This document shows positions 53,017-63,700 of a stretch of DNA of 64,000 nt, piece after piece. The position numbers and the translations under genes were made by a program. The stretch covers positions 20,001-84,000 of the forward strand of contig CALNXK010000596.1 of the NCBI GenBank assembly GCA_942486035.1, written 5' to 3'. Numbering within the stretch: position 1 is the first letter of the stretch; every line of letters starts with the position of its first letter. Origin of the DNA: Porites lobata. Its lineage: Eukaryota > Cnidaria > Anthozoa > Scleractinia > Poritidae. The notes beneath the pieces were generated by a model. The model saw only the letters and a program-made list of their open reading frames with translations, had not been told where the DNA came from and ran no database searches.

Positions 53017-54195
53017 ATGACTGCGCGACCCCGCGCAACCTTCGCGCACACAAAAACTGTGCGTCTCATTGTTGAGGAAAATATGGCAATTAATGCGTTG
53101 GAAATTGTTCGGTCTCTCCCGGACTTTCAAGAGGAAATCACAGGCATCGTGCCGAATTTTGGAGGAAAATGCTTTGACATTACCCTTCGCTCTACTGAAG
53201 CGGCGACACGCCTGGCTACGTCCGGCTTCGATTACGGGGCCGAGCGAAAACCGCTCAAGCTATTAGGAGCAAAAACGATTCACGTCTCGGTGTTCGTCGC
53301 CGTCGAATTCCCCGATCAAGAGATCGTAAAATTTCTCAAGCAATATGGACAACTCAAGTCCGAAAATCTTCGCCGTCTTTGCTACAACGAGGAGGGCTTT
53401 AGGAACATCGAGCGCGGCATACGCGTGGCAGAATTCACGTCTTTGGATAGGGACCTCCCCCGGAAAGTGGTCACTCAAGGCCTCGAAATTTTCTTTAAGT
53501 ACACTGGGCAGCCGATCACCTGTTATCGATGCGGCTCGACGGAACATGTCGTGAAAAATTGCCCGAAAGAGCGTTCACGCTATAGTCATATACGCGCGGA
53601 GGATCGCGTTCTGGCCGACCCTCCTAACCCCACCACCCCTCAGGAGTCTCAAATGGAAACAAACTCTGATGAAACCTCCGAGGACACTCCGCCGGTTGAA
53701 AACTCCGCGGACCGTTCTCCGCTTACACAGAGCTACGCCTCAGTTACGGCTCCTTCGCCGGACCTTTCGCTTTCCTCGGCCTCGCGAGATCTTTTCGACT
53801 CTCAGTCTCAACAGTCGAGAAAACGTCCCCCCTCATCCCCCGGAAAAGCTGACAAGCCAGAGCCGAAACAGCGCGCCGTCAATGACAAGGGAAAAGCCTC
53901 CCCTACTATCCAGGGTTTTCTTCGCGGACTAAAGCAGAGTGGACCCGAACGCACTAAACTAATGACCATCATTCAAGGTCCTCAATATTATCGAGCTCGC
54001 GCTCTTTATTTTCAATATAAACACGGAAATTTCGCTGACCTTGACCTTAACCATGCTGTTCGCCGCGGGCTGAACGATCGAGAACAGGACGCGTGGGTAC
54101 ACCTACACCGTACTCTTGGCCACGATGCGTTCGCCGAGCTGGTCGCAATGTCCGAGGATCTTGGCCGGAAACACCCCGGCCTGTTCAAGAACTAA
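53017..54195 (+). CDS. ORF1 (gag-like) of E, intact, 392 aa
   Basis: First ATG of the frame (MTARPRATFAHTK). RRM-like region with KTIHVSVFVAVEFPDQEIVKFLKQYG, then one CCHC knuckle, CYRCGSTEHVVKNC (about residue 170), against two or three in the other families. A Pro/Ser/Glu-rich linker and a helical-looking C-terminal block (IQGFLRGLKQSGPERTK to the end, about 85 residues) follow; this block is not seen in the other ORF1 proteins. Clean stop TAA; ORF2 starts 52 bases later. Confidence 0.9.
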   Translation: MTARPRATFAHTKTVRLIVEENMAINALEIVRSLPDFQEEITGIVPNFGGKCFDITLRSTEAATRLATSGFDYGAERKPLKLLGAKTIHVSVFVAVEFPDQEIVKFLKQYGQLKSENLRRLCYNEEGFRNIERGIRVAEFTSLDRDLPRKVVTQGLEIFFKYTGQPITCYRCGSTEHVVKNCPKERSRYSHIRAEDRVLADPPNPTTPQESQMETNSDETSEDTPPVENSADRSPLTQSYASVTAPSPDLSLSSASRDLFDSQSQQSRKRPPSSPGKADKPEPKQRAVNDKGKASPTIQGFLRGLKQSGPERTKLMTIIQGPQYYRARALYFQYKHGNFADLDLNHAVRRGLNDREQDAWVHLHRTLGHDAFAELVAMSEDLGRKHPGLFKN

Positions 54196-54247
54196 CTTTT
54201 TTCTCACCGTCGCGTTCACTTATTTGTTGTACTTTTTGTTTTTCGCC

Positions 54248-57200
54248 ATGGCTGTCTCGCTGACATCCATCAACGTTAACGGCGCTGCCGAAAGCCATAA
54301 GCGCCTTAGGGTTTTTGGGTGTCTGCGTAGCATGTCCTCTGATTTATTTTTACTACAAGAAACTCACCTCGCGGATTTTACGCAAGGTAAGGCATGGGAG
54401 AAGGAATGGGGGGGTCAGTGCGCGTGGTCCCCCGGCTCAAATAGGTCCGCGGGTGTCGCGGTTCTTATTCACCCGAATAGTGCTGCGAAACTCGTGGATT
54501 TTAAAACCGATCTAGAGGGGCGAGTAGTCACCGCTCTTATTGATTTTCACGGGCAACGTTTTCAAATAATTAATGTTTACGGGCCTAACAATCACAGCGA
54601 ACGTGAAATATTTTTCGACAATCTCTGGCGCTTTAAATTTCCTAACTTAGAATCTATTGTTGTCGGCGATTTTAACTGTGTACCGGATATTGCGATGGAT
54701 AAGTGGGGAGGCGATGACAGTTTTGGAAACAGGGCTGTCGCGCAGCTTCACTCTTTCACAGAGTCACTCGCATTAGAAGACTTTTATCGCGTTTCTAACC
54801 CGAGCGGTCGGATTTTTACGTGGTTTAACGGCCCTCACTCCGTGGGATGTAGACTAGATCGGTTTTATACACCGCGAGCCTGGAGATCACGCATCTCGCG
54901 ACACGCGTGTTCGCCCTTTGCGTACTCTGATCACCATTCAATTAGACTTCAAGTCACGTTCGGCCCTACTAATCCCCGGGGTCGGGGAGTATGGAAATTT
55001 AATACACAGCTGCTCAAGAACGAAAGTTTTTGCGCCGCAATTAATTCTTTTTGGTCCTCATGGCAACTAAATAAACCAGCTTTCACAGACCCTAGGGTTT
55101 GGTGGGACGCTGGAAAGCTGCAATTAAAAGAAATCGCCATCGCTCACAGTGTCGCTGAAGCACGTGAACGTAAGCGTGACAAACTTAATTTAGAAACTGA
55201 ATTTCGCAATATCCTGGCTCGCGGTAATTCAAATACAGCCGACGATCACGTTCGCTTAGCGGAGATCCGAGATCTCTTAAAAGCTATCGAAGATCGTAGT
55301 GTAGAAGGAGCAATAATCCGTAGCAGAGAGCAATGGCTAGAATTCGGAGAAAAGCCTACAAAATATTTTTATCAACTCGAAAAGCAACGCCAGACTCGTA
55401 ATTCGATCAATGAATTACGTGTCGGGGATCGGACAGTCACGTCTCATAAAAATATTCTGACAGCTTGCCGAGATTTTTATGTTAATCTGTACACTGCGGA
55501 ACCGGTCGATTTAAAATGCCAAGACTGGCTTTTGAATCAACTGGACTCCACTCTGACATCCGAAGATCAGGAGAAATGTGAAGGAGCTCTCACGCTCTCA
55601 GAGTGTTATGAGGCCCTTAGCCAGATGCAGACAAATAAATCCCCCGGAGCGGACGGCTTTCCGGTAGAATTTTATCGACGCTTTTGGAGTTCGCTAGGAA
55701 ATGACTTAGTCGACGTTCTAAATTATTCTTATGAACACGGGACATTATCCGACTCGCAAAAGCAGGGGATAATTCGTTTGCTCTACAAAAAGGACAACCC
55801 GTTGCTCTTAAAGAACTGGCGTCCGATCTCTCTGCTTAATACGGATTATAAAATTTGTACTAAAGTACTGGCCAACCGGCTTAAAAAAGTACTCTCGGTA
55901 ATTCTGAGCGAAGATCAAACCTGTGGCGTACCGGGCCGGAGCATCTATGAGAACTTATTTCTTCTCAGAGATACTCTCGATTACATTGATCACAAACAGC
56001 TTTCCGCTGCGCTAATCAGTTTAGATCAGGAGAAAGCTTTTGACCGCGTTAACCACGGCTTCCTACAGCGTGTGTTATCACGTTTTAATTTCGGCCCGAG
56101 TTTCCGACAATGGGTGAATATTGTTTACACCGATATTCACTCTTGTGTGCTAAATAACGGCTGGCTCTCGGCTAAAATCACGCTCGACCGGGGAGTTCGA
56201 CAGGGCTGCCCTCTTTCACCGCTCTTATATTGTTTAGTCGCCGAAACGCTAGGTCAAGCGATTCGCCGTGACGACAGTATTCGGGGAATTCCAATTCCCG
56301 GTGTAAACAAACAGAGTAAAGTCTCGCAATATGCCGATGACACTACTTTGATTCTCGCCGATAATTATTCTATAACGCAAAGCTTTAACCTTATTAATAT
56401 TTTCGAGCGAGGCTCCGGCTCTCGCCTTAACGCACAAAAAACTGAGGGCTTGTGGCTAGGATCCGCGGCCGGAAAACAAACCGGACCGGTAAATATAACT
56501 TGGACCACAGACAAGCTTAAAATCCTCGGTGTTTATTTTGGTACTTCTAATGTCGAGCACGCTAATTGGATTGACCGCATAATTAAACTCGAAAAACGAC
56601 TTAACCTCTGGAAATCACGCACGCTATCACTAAAAGGTAAATCACTAATCATAAATTCTATCGGCGCCTCGGGCCTCTGGTACACTGCCACGGTCCTTCC
56701 TATGCCGGACTGGGTAGCCACACGAGTTAATAAAGCCATTTATGACTTCTTGTGGAACGGCAAAACAGAGCTTGTTAAGCGAACTACCTGTCAACTACCT
56801 TTTCATCACGGCGGCTTAGCGGTAATTAACCCCAGTGAAAAAGCGAGAGCCTTAAAATTACGCTGGGTACCCCAGATAGGCGATCCCTCGTGTAAGTCTA
56901 ACTGGGTTTTCTTCGCCCGTTACTGGGTCGGCCTAGCTCTGAGCCGTAAGGTCCCGAGCTGGTCTTTTCTCAGATCGAACGCGTGTCCCAAATATATCGG
57001 AGATTCTCCCCCGAAATATTTTACACACGTCTTAACGGCGGTAGACCGACTGAACCTCGATCTTACCCTGTTACCGAATTACCGAGTGAAAACTTTCTAC
57101 GAAAAACTCACTTACCCCTCCCCTAGGCGCCTGCCCACCGCAGGGGCCTGGGAGAAGCGTTTACATACTCCTCTACCCTGGCCCTCTATCTGGTCTCATA

Positions 57201-57736
57201 TTTATGGTGGTCTGAGTACGAATTGGGAAGCGGATATCGCGTGGCGTATTGCACACGGCGTTTTAAAAACCCGAGCATATCTTAAGAACTGGTGTCGGCT
57301 GAAAGTCAGCGACCGATGTGCTCGGTGTGGGAAGCGTGAATCCTTCTCTCATGCCTTATGCGAGTGTACCTCTGTACCTCAAGTCTGGCAGTGGGCTTTT
57401 ACACTCATTAATAAATTTTTTTCTATAACGCTGGCTCCCTCGCCGCCCTCGATCTTGTTCAAACACGGCTTGCCTACCGGCGATAAGCACTCCGTTGCTC
57501 TCGTACATGTAATTATCAACGTCACTCTGAATGAGATCTGGGCGGCTAGGAATCTAGCGACTTTCGAAAATTCACATCAGCCGGCCTCGGCTACAATTCG
57601 TAAAGTTAAGCACCGCCTGCGGCAGCGAATCCGTGCCGCTTATAATTTCAACAATATTCCTGTCTTTAAAAAATCGTGGGGCCACAAGCAGGTCTTATGT
57701 AAAATTGAAAATCAGACCCTTCAGGTCCTTATTTAG
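54248..57736 (+). CDS. ORF2 (APE-RT) of E, intact, 1162 aa
   Basis: ATG in a strong context (CGCCATGG). The APE domain starts at once: LTSINVNGA, LLQETHL, VVGDFNCVPD, CRLDRFY, YSDHHSI (residues 1 to about 235). RT: NWRPISLLNTDYKI (about 523), SLDQEKAFDRVNH, GVRQGCPLSPLLY and QYADDTTLIL (about 694), then LKILGVYFG. The C-terminal zinc motif CARCGKRESFSHALCEC lies near 1025. No RNase H domain is seen. Length and motif order are standard for the L1/Tx1 group, with no stop or frameshift. The frame is open upstream into ORF1, but the ATG fits the first APE strand. Confidence 0.94.
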   Translation: MAVSLTSINVNGAAESHKRLRVFGCLRSMSSDLFLLQETHLADFTQGKAWEKEWGGQCAWSPGSNRSAGVAVLIHPNSAAKLVDFKTDLEGRVVTALIDFHGQRFQIINVYGPNNHSEREIFFDNLWRFKFPNLESIVVGDFNCVPDIAMDKWGGDDSFGNRAVAQLHSFTESLALEDFYRVSNPSGRIFTWFNGPHSVGCRLDRFYTPRAWRSRISRHACSPFAYSDHHSIRLQVTFGPTNPRGRGVWKFNTQLLKNESFCAAINSFWSSWQLNKPAFTDPRVWWDAGKLQLKEIAIAHSVAEARERKRDKLNLETEFRNILARGNSNTADDHVRLAEIRDLLKAIEDRSVEGAIIRSREQWLEFGEKPTKYFYQLEKQRQTRNSINELRVGDRTVTSHKNILTACRDFYVNLYTAEPVDLKCQDWLLNQLDSTLTSEDQEKCEGALTLSECYEALSQMQTNKSPGADGFPVEFYRRFWSSLGNDLVDVLNYSYEHGTLSDSQKQGIIRLLYKKDNPLLLKNWRPISLLNTDYKICTKVLANRLKKVLSVILSEDQTCGVPGRSIYENLFLLRDTLDYIDHKQLSAALISLDQEKAFDRVNHGFLQRVLSRFNFGPSFRQWVNIVYTDIHSCVLNNGWLSAKITLDRGVRQGCPLSPLLYCLVAETLGQAIRRDDSIRGIPIPGVNKQSKVSQYADDTTLILADNYSITQSFNLINIFERGSGSRLNAQKTEGLWLGSAAGKQTGPVNITWTTDKLKILGVYFGTSNVEHANWIDRIIKLEKRLNLWKSRTLSLKGKSLIINSIGASGLWYTATVLPMPDWVATRVNKAIYDFLWNGKTELVKRTTCQLPFHHGGLAVINPSEKARALKLRWVPQIGDPSCKSNWVFFARYWVGLALSRKVPSWSFLRSNACPKYIGDSPPKYFTHVLTAVDRLNLDLTLLPNYRVKTFYEKLTYPSPRRLPTAGAWEKRLHTPLPWPSIWSHIYGGLSTNWEADIAWRIAHGVLKTRAYLKNWCRLKVSDRCARCGKRESFSHALCECTSVPQVWQWAFTLINKFFSITLAPSPPSILFKHGLPTGDKHSVALVHVIINVTLNEIWAARNLATFENSHQPASATIRKVKHRLRQRIRAAYNFNNIPVFKKSWGHKQVLCKIENQTLQVLI

Positions 57737-58146
57737 TCACCAGGCTCCCGGGAGCAGGGCGGGCCTGGCTGTACCTTTCGCTCACGGGGCCCTCCCTGCT
57801 CCGGGGACCCCCTCACCTTAGTTACTCTTAATACTGCTCTACTATATTAGGACTCCTAAAGTCCTGTAAGCAACCATCTAAATCACAATAATTATCCTTA
57901 TCTCCGGGGAAGTAGGCGGCATATATTGGAACTTTACAGGGCCGCCAAAACCCCGGGTCTATCGATCTTTTTTCCTTAGACTTACAATTTCAGTGACTCG
58001 GGGGTCTGGGTCCTAGTGACCGCGTGCTACTAGCCCAGCCCCACCCTATTGCAAATTTTTAATTTTTCCAACTACACTTGATTGTAACTACTTTCTTGTG
58101 ATCTGTAAATAAATTATTTAAAGAAAAAAAAAAAAAAAAAAAAAAA
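57737..58146 (+). other. E 3'UTR: GC-rich hairpin, AATAAA region, A tail
   Basis: Right after the stop, CCGGGAGCAGGG (57748-57759) pairs with CCCTGCTCCGG (57794-57804), and inner GGGCC with GGCCC, giving a long stable hairpin. AAATAAATTATTTAAAG precedes a pure A tail. No U1-like hairpin. Confidence 0.75.
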
Positions 58147-58297
58147 GTATCTGTTCTTATCAGCTTAATATCTGATACGCTGCTCATTGAGCAGCTCATA
58201 TATTAAACTGATTTTTGGAATTGGGCTGTGGAAAGGAGGCTTGCCTCGTCCCAGCCACGGGTTGCCTCGGTATAGCACTACCTCCGAGTGCGGCCCA
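58147..58297 (+). ncRNA. RNU2: U2 snRNA 3' part after element E
   Basis: U2 nt 36 to the end, unchanged; the first 15 nt repeat the sequence before E. Confidence 0.93.
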
Positions 58298-58532
58298 CTT
58301 CCCCTTGGGGAAGAAATATTCAATTAATAACAGACATTTTTTTTTTCCTTTGCTTGTTTTTTAACATCTGGGTACCCTGTGGCTCACTGGTGTCCCCCGC
58401 GTCAGGTTTCTATTTAGGCGAGCCGTCGGTCACATAACAGGAGTCCTGTGGCCGTCTGGACTTGCGCAGTTACCACAAGGGCCCTAAGAGGAAAGCAGTT
58501 TTTCCGCTGCCGGCCGTTGGTCCTAGCTTTTC
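58298..58532 (+). promoter_or_regulatory. U2-U1 spacer holding the U1 promoter
   Basis: ACCACAAGGGCC at 58472, -61 of U1. Faces S3 and then C2. Confidence 0.55.
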
Positions 58533-58547
58533 ATACTTACCTGACGC
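58533..58547 (+). ncRNA. RNU1: U1 snRNA 5' end, 15 nt, interrupted by S3
   Basis: ATACTTACCTGACGC with its native promoter. The matching U1 body lies beyond the window. Confidence 0.93.
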
Positions 58548-58829
58548 GGGTAAGGGTCCTGCTATATGTATGCACAATCTACATTGTGGGACCCGTTACC
58601 TTATAACAGTCCTTGCACTCTGGCTGTTCAGGTGCCCCGTTAGGCGGGGAGCGTTTGGGGGCCAGGTTCGATTCCTGGGCGATTTTGGCGTACTGGTGTA
58701 CCCTCCTCAGGCGTTGCCTGGCAGGGCCATTGCACTTCGGCTCTGTTAAGTATTTGTCGCCCGGCCATTGCACTGACCTTTGTCCACGTCCGGGGGCGCC
58801 TGAAAAAAAAAAAAAAAAAAAAAAAAAAA
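58548..58829 (+). mobile_element. SINE-like element S3 in U1
   Basis: Like S1 with one extra G near its 3' end (CCGGGGGCGCC). T-arm-like hairpin 58662-58678; U1-like hairpin 58722-58745. Followed by C2, as S1 is followed by C1. Confidence 0.92.
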
Positions 58830-58842
58830 ACTTACCTGACGC
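58830..58842 (+). repeat. 13-bp U1 target duplication between S3 and C2
   Basis: ACTTACCTGACGC after the S3 tail. Confidence 0.92.
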
Positions 58843-59230
58843 GGTACCTCGCGACGCGGAATTTCTACCCTTGTGGGAGGATATCGCTGTGGGGAACTGG
58901 CTTTAGTGAGTGTCGCTGTGGCCTTTTGCGGCGTGTACAGTCCATCGTGACTACCTGCTCCCGTTTTTGGTCGTGGTTGCTGGTGTTTGCCTTGTTTGGT
59001 AGCCACTTTGCAGAGGACAAGCTTCTGGTTCTTGGACCGTGGTCATTTCAAGCTTGGATTTTTTGTAAGTCTTATACTTTTATTGTCTTTAGTGGGTCGC
59101 CCGTCCTTTTTTGGGCCCTGCCCATCTGGGCTTAACCCCGTTGGGGTCTTTTTTCTCGGGTAGCCCGTCTTTATTGGTTCCCCGCCCGTCAGGGCTTAAT
59201 CCCGTTGGGGTCTTTTCCTTTTTTGTTGTG
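58843..59230 (+). other. C2 5'UTR
   Basis: Same leader as C1, with both GCCC-GGGC / CCCC-GGGG hairpin pairs; small differences only in T runs and CTCGGG for CTCAGG. Confidence 0.7.
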
Positions 59231-60766
59231 ATGCCGCGTCCCGCGATGCGTCGGACGGTTACGCTGCGTATTGGGCGTATTCCCCAGGTCGTTTCTCGGC
59301 CCGAGCTTATTCGTATGCTCGCAGAACGCTTTGGGACTTGGAAACTGCTGGCTGTTCAATTTTTGCCGGGTTTGCGCGTCCAGTTGACCTTTGACTCGGT
59401 GGAAGCCAAAACTTCCATCGAGCGTCAGTCGGAGGTTGAGATTGAGGGCTACCCTTGCCAAGTGGTTGGGGAGGGCCTAGTTTAGAGTCGGTCCTTACCT
59501 TCCATCTCCCGTATGAGCTAGATAATGGTGTGATCCAGGCTGCCATGCAGCAGTATGGGGAAGTGGGGGCATTCGTCACCAGCTGCACCCCGACTCCACA
59601 GTCCATTCTGGGACTCGTGTTGTCCGTATGATCCGGAAGGGCCCTATTCCTAGGCACATCTCTGTGGAGGGTTGGTCGGGCAAAGTATGGTACAGGGGCA
59701 GCCCGTTGAATGTGACATCTGTGGCGCGGGCCACGTTTCGCGGGTGTGTCCCATGCGGAATAAGTGTCGTTTCTGTGGGGAGGAGGGGCATTTTGCCCGC
59801 AACTGCCCTGGTCGCAACGGTGAGGGTTGGGGTGAGGTCGTGGCTCAGGGTGCGACTGACGCCCCAGTTGGTGGTCAGGAGGGTGGGTCTGTTGACTTGA
59901 GGGACAACCAACTGGACGAGTTGTCCAGTCAGGATGCCCCTGGCTCCGTTTCTGCTTCTGCTTGTGCTGATCCTGATTCTCTTGAGGGGGCTACGGTGGT
60001 TTCACAGGCTTCTACTGACGTGAGTCAGAGTGTGTTGGCGGGTCTGGCCTTAAATTCTAATTCTCCTGACGCTCCAAATTCTGATTCAGTTAATTCAAAT
60101 TCTAATTGTTCTGATGCTCCAAATTCTGATTCTGTTAATTCAAATAATTGTGCTGATTTACCTAGCAATGTTAGTAATGATTCCTTAAATAATGAAATGG
60201 AAGTAATTGATAGTAATTGTAATAGTGGCAATGTTAGTGTTACTAGTGAAAGTGAATTAGTTAATGGCAACAGTAATGATAGTAATAGTACAGTTAATAG
60301 TAATGACAATGGCATTAGTGAAAGTATTATTAGTGACAATAGTAATGATAATAGTGGAGTAGTTATTAGTAATGACAATGGCATTAGTGAAAGTATTATT
60401 AGTGACAACAGTAATGATAATAATGGAGTAGTTATTAGTAATGACAATGAAATGAATAATGCTGAATCTAGTGATAGTAGTGACTCTGAGTCGGAGGATG
60501 GTGAGATCCGTAGTGATGCCTCCATTGGTGGTGTCCCTAGTGGTGACGAGTCCTCTCTTGACTCCGTTCACTCCACGGATCGTGACGGTTTTGTGGTTCC
60601 GCTGCCGGCTAAGCGGACTGCTCGGAAACCCCCTGTCGTGGTGTCGCCTGGTCGATCGCGTTCTGTGTCACCTGTGGGTACGGGTAGGAGCAGGTCTCCG
60701 CTTGTTGCGGGCAAGCACCCCTTGCCCCCTGCTGTTCCTTCCAGACCTAAGTCTCGAAGGTCTTGA
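59231..60766 (+). CDS. ORF1 (gag-like) of C2, three small frameshifts
   Basis: Same protein as in C1. One G is missing near 59470, near 59567 and near 59694 (all in G runs of 5-6 in C1), so the N-terminal third is split over frames. From 59672 to the TGA at 60764-60766 it is open, including the short knuckle CDICGAGHVSRVC, CRFCGEEGHFARNC, the 69-bp repeats (60299-60436) and the RS-rich end that is shifted out of frame in C1. Confidence 0.86.
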
Positions 60767-63700
60767 GTCGTCTCTCTCTTACCTTTTCCTTCAACTTAAA
60801 CGTCCTAACCATCAACGCCAACGGCCTGCGTATGGCCGACAAGCGTGCTGGTTTTTGCAGTGGTTGCGTTCCTTATCTGTTGTAGTCACTATCGTTTGTA
60901 TTCAGGAAGTTCATTGTACCTCTTTGGCTGAATGTGATTCGTGGTTCCGTTCTTCTGGTTTCTTAAGTGTTGTCTCGCCTGGTTCCGTTAAATCTTGTGG
61001 TTGTATCGTCCTTTTCCGTCCTTCTTTGTCCCTGGTTCAGTCTTGGGCTGATGAGGAGGGACGCTTCCTGCAGTGTGAGTTTTCCTATCATGATCAGTCT
61101 TTTCGTGTAGTCTCTTTGTATGCCCCGAACCGCAACCCTGCAAGGAACGAGTTTCTGGAACAAATTGCTGATGAGCTCGATCCTACTGTTCCCACACTCC
61201 TTTGTGGGGACTTCAATACAGTCTTCGATCGTTCTGTGGATCGCAGAGGCTCTGACTCCTCTGACACCTGGAGGGAGAGTTCTGCTGCTCTGAAAGCACT
61301 CTTTGAGTCCTCTTGTTGTGTTGATGCCTGGCGGTATCTTCACCCTGACACGGCAGGTTTCTCTTGGACCAGGCCGGACGGCACCGTTTCTTCGCGTATA
61401 GATCTGATTGGTTGTCCTTATGTTTGGGTAGCGTCTATGTCGTCTTGTGACTTTGTTCCTTGTCCCTTTTCTGACCATTGTGCTCTTTTGGTTTCTGTCT
61501 TTGTTCCTGGTGTCGTCCCGCCTGGTCCTGGCCTCTGGAAGTTGAACGCCTCTGTCCTTGGAGAGGACGGCTACGTTCAACTAATTACATCTTTCTGGAG
61601 TAGTTGGCGTTCTAAAATGACTTCCTTTTCTAGCCTCGCCAAGTGGTGGGAGGTTGGTAAGAGAGAGATGCGACAGCTTACAAAGGATTATTGTGTTCGG
61701 CGGGCTCAGGAGACTCGTGCATCTAGAGATCTCTTGGTCCGCCTTTCTGATCATTTAAAGGCTCGTTTTGATGAGGGTTTAGTCTCAGCTTATGAGCCTT
61801 ATCGCTCTACGCTGAGCCGCCTGGCTGAATTAGATCTTGCTTTAGCCAAGGGAGCGCAGGTTCGCTCACGGATCCGTTGGGTTGAGGAGGGTGAGACCTC
61901 CTCGTCTTACTTCTGTCGATTGGAGAAGAAGCGCTCCACTGATAGGTGGATTTCTGCTATTCGGAACCCTGGTGGCCGTATTGTATCTGACCCGCACGAC
62001 CTATGTGATTCTTTCTCTGCCTTTTACTCTGACCTCTTCACTGCTTCCCCTGTGGACTCCTCTGCTCAGCAGTCTCTACTTTCCAATCTGTCTGCTGCTC
62101 TTTCTCAGGATCAAGCCGGCCTATGCGAAGGTTACTTAGGTGTAGAGGAGTGTCGTGAGGCTCTCATGGGTATGGCCAGAAACAAGGCCCCTGGCTCTGA
62201 CGGCCTGCCCATGGAGTTCTATGTCAAATTCTGGGATGTTCTTGGCTCTGATCTGGTCACTGTTCTTAACTCTTGTTTCGATGCGGGTCTTCTCTCTTCC
62301 TCTCAACGTCGTGGTGTCATCTCTCTGTCGTTTAAGAAGGGTGATCGGCTCGACCCTCGCAATTGGCGACCGATCTCCCTTCTTAATGTTGATTACAAGC
62401 TGGCTGCTAGGGTTCTCGCTGGGCGTCTCCTTAAGGTCATACATCTTGTCGTTGCTGATGACCAGACGTGTGGGGTCCCGGGGAGGTACATTGGCGAAAA
62501 CGTTGCCTTCTTGCGAGATGTTGTCCATTATGCTTCTTTCTCTGGACAGCCCATTGCCATCCTTTCCCTTGATCAGGAAAAGGCCTTTGATAGAGTGGAT
62601 TGGGGTTTCATGCGTTCGACTTTGCTATCTATGGGCTTCGGCCAGTCTTTTGTTAAATGGGTGGACTTGTTTTATACTGACGTTTCCAGTGCTGTGTCTG
62701 TCAATGGTTATCTGTCGTCCTTCTTCTCGCTGTCACGGGGGGTGCGCCAAGGCTGCCCTCTGTCTCCGCTCTTGTATGTACTTGTCTCTGAAGTGTTAGC
62801 TGTTAACATTAGAGCCAATCCCCGTATCGAAGGCCTGACCCTCCCTGGGTCCTCGTCTCCTCTTTCGCCCATCTCGCAATATGCAGATGACACGTCTCTT
62901 GTTGTCGTTTCTGACGATTCCATTCGTGCAATCTTTGAGGTGTATGCCGTCTATGAGAGGGGCTCTGGAGCAAAACTGAACCAAAGCAAATCGAAAGGCC
63001 TCTGGTTAGGCAGTTGGGCTGGTAGGCTGGATCCTCCAGTCCCACTCGATTGGTCCTCGGCTAAAATCAAGACGCTGGGCGTTTTTGTTGGTCCTGGTGA
63101 CCTGGATGTTGACAATTGGCAACCGAGGATCGATGCTGTTGAGAAGGTTCTTTCCTCTTGGAGGCAGCGGTCTCTATCCTTTAGGGGCAAAGCCTTAGTC
63201 ATTAACGCACTCGCTTTGTCCCGAGTCTGGTATGTGGCTTCTCTTATCCACATGCCTGACTGGGTCATTTTGAATTTGGTTAGGCTTGCCTTCCATTTCT
63301 TCTGGGGCGGTAAACGTGAACTTGTACGTCGAGCTGTTATCGTTCAACCCCCTGATCAGGGTGGTTTCTCGGTAGTGGATGTCCAGCGGAAGGTTTCATC
63401 TCTTCTCGTTCAATGGGTGAGGCGTTTTCTCTCATCCTACGCTAATTGGTCTCACTTCCTTACTTTCTGGTTCTTTTCTGTTTTCAACTGCTCTGTGCTT
63501 GATGTTTTTTCGCGACCTTTTGCTTATAGTCCTCTTGCCCTGCCTCCGTTTTACCAGTCACTTTTGCTGTCTTGGCGTAGTGTCAATGGTTCCTTCTCGG
63601 TTCCTCGCTCCTGTCTAGTTATGGGCTCTCAATCATCTGAGCACGCTATGTCGGCAGTGAGCATGTCTGCTAAGTCTTGCTACTCGTACCTGTTGTCTAT

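Larger units (their letters stand above)
52825..58146 (+). mobile_element. LINE E, complete and intact, in U2 snRNA gene
   Basis: 5.3-kb element with both ORFs open, an A tail of about 24-30 and a target duplication GTATCTGTTCTTATC (52810-52824 and 58147-58161; U2 nt 36-50). All expected parts are present and undamaged, so this is the best candidate for an active copy in the window. Base and codon use differ from A, B and C (more A and C, fewer T-ending codons). Target and architecture fit the Keno type of U2-specific Tx1-group elements. Confidence 0.93.

Noticed and set aside
44847..58146. U2-targeting elements as Utopia or Keshi (restriction-like endonuclease types)
   Set aside because: D and E start ORF2 with an APE domain (GDFN, SDH motifs) and have two ORFs, which fits the L1/Tx1 group instead.
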